Assembly: GCA_030430515.1 (NCBI GenBank) | Contig: JAUIKX010000042.1 | Coordinates: 1-15,130, forward strand | Length of the DNA: 15,130 nt | Direction: 5' to 3' | DNA from: Gammaproteobacteria bacterium | GTDB taxonomy: Bacteria > Pseudomonadota > Gammaproteobacteria > Pseudomonadales > Azotimanducaceae | Part shown: positions 14,395-15,130 of the stretch, piece after piece | Layout: the number at the start of each line of letters is the position of its first letter | Position numbering within the stretch: the stretch's first letter is position 1 | Position numbers and translations under genes: made by a program | The notes under the pieces: generated by a model | Seen by the model: the letters and a program-made list of their open reading frames with translations, nothing else | Told to the model about the DNA's origin: nothing | Database searches by the model: none

Positions 14395-15130
14395 GACATC
14401 CGCTCGCCGCGCTGTCTTTCATCTTCATCGCTGTGAACCTGCTGTTCTGGTGCGTGCCGCTGATTTTTTTGAGCATTCTCAAGCGCCTCCTGCCTGACGG
14501 AAGGCGCGCGCTCCGTCGACCCATGGAAGCGATCTACCGGATGGCGGTTCGCGCCGACGACTGGTGGTTCAGCCGCATTCTCGGGGTACGCTGGCAGCTG
14601 CCGCAATTGGACCTGGACCGTAACCGCAACTACCTGGTCATCGCCAACCACTGCTCCTGGATGGATATTTTCGTGGTGCAAAGCGTCCTCGCGCGAAACG
14701 GACCGGTGGTCAAATTCCTCACCAAGCGCCAACTCGTGTGGATCCCCGTAATCGGTCTGGTGGCTTGGGCGTTCGACTTCCCGCTGCTGAAGCGGCAACG
14801 GCAGAGCGGCGACCGCGGTCGCGTGCGGGAAGCCTGTGCGGTGCTGGAGGAGACGCCCGGCGCGATGCTGTCCTTTGTGGAGGGCACCCGCTTCACGCCG
14901 GAAAAGCACGCAGCAAAGCCGGGCTTCAAACACCTGCTGCCGCCCAAGCCAGGCGGTTTCACGGCCATGTGCGATGCGGTGGCCGATGCGGCCATCGTCG
15001 ACATCACCCTGGCGTACCCCGGCACGTCGAACTTCTGGACCATTCTGGGCGGCGGCATCTCCGCGCCAATCATCCGCGCGGAGGCACTGCCGGCGCCCGA
15101 TGCAGACGCTGCAGCGAAATGGCTCGAAGA
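14391..15130 (+). CDS. YihG-like lysophospholipid acyltransferase (partial, C-terminus off the right edge)
   Basis: 246 residues are visible; the E. coli relative YihG has about 310, so roughly a fifth is missing. An N-terminal membrane anchor (about 8-30, SFIFIAVNLLFWCVPLIFL) precedes the PlsC-type acyltransferase domain. Its catalytic motif NHCSWMD has His87 and Asp92 (H-X4-D), and the substrate motif is FVEGTRFTPEKH (162-173). The surroundings KFLTKRQLVWIPVIG, WAFDFPLLKR, FKHLLPPKPGGF and LAYPG match the YihG branch rather than PlsC itself. The family transfers acyl chains to lysophosphatidic acid or related lipids at the inner membrane. The ATG overlaps the stop of the DUF1295 gene (ATGA), so translation is coupled. 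Confidence 0.92.
   Translation, partial: MRHPLAALSFIFIAVNLLFWCVPLIFLSILKRLLPDGRRALRRPMEAIYRMAVRADDWWFSRILGVRWQLPQLDLDRNRNYLVIANHCSWMDIFVVQSVLARNGPVVKFLTKRQLVWIPVIGLVAWAFDFPLLKRQRQSGDRGRVREACAVLEETPGAMLSFVEGTRFTPEKHAAKPGFKHLLPPKPGGFTAMCDAVADAAIVDITLAYPGTSNFWTILGGGISAPIIRAEALPAPDADAAAKWLE

Overview
The window reads as chromosomal DNA from a GC-rich gammaproteobacterium. The evidence is the set of minus-strand housekeeping genes rnhB, dnaE, tilS and pyrG, whose order follows the well-known gammaproteobacterial cluster rnhB-dnaE-accA-tilS-pyrG, together with a YihG-type acyltransferase and outer-membrane and periplasmic proteins. I cannot name the genus. No rRNA, tRNA, CRISPR array, transposase or phage gene was seen. 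Genes are tightly packed; the longest stretch without one is about 270 bases (4681-4951).

Layout. 1-1508 (-): pyrG (CTP synthase), cut by the left edge. 1694-3477 (-): a compact operon of an ECF sigma factor, a small single-pass membrane protein that is probably its anti-sigma factor, and an exported protein of unknown function. It sits directly downstream of tilS (3514-4680, -) and ends in a hairpin before pyrG. 4952-8627 (+): an accessory block on the opposite strand, with an outer-membrane beta-barrel protein, an exported protein made of 18-residue tandem repeats, an exported EF-hand protein, a LytS/AlgZ-type sensor histidine kinase and a LytTR response regulator; the last two overlap by 4 bases. 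8645-12765 (-): dnaE and rnhB, overlapping by 4 bases with a GTG start for dnaE. 12803-15130 (+): a possible 42-codon leader ORF, a nitroreductase-family protein, a DUF1295 membrane protein and a YihG-like acyltransferase cut by the right edge; the last three form a tight operon.

How it fits together. The core genes serve DNA replication (DnaE), removal of ribonucleotides from DNA (RnhB), tRNA-Ile modification (TilS) and pyrimidine nucleotide synthesis (PyrG). Two envelope-signalling sets lie at the breakpoints of this conserved cluster. One is the ECF sigma operon between tilS and pyrG. The other is the beta-barrel, repeat, EF-hand and two-component block between dnaE and tilS, where accA would be expected. 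The most novel-looking item is the 18-residue repeat protein at 5880-6284. Its repeat peptide is kept almost unchanged while its codons have diverged freely, which points to selection on the peptide. A functional link between it, the calcium-binding-type protein and the kinase is my inference from adjacency only.
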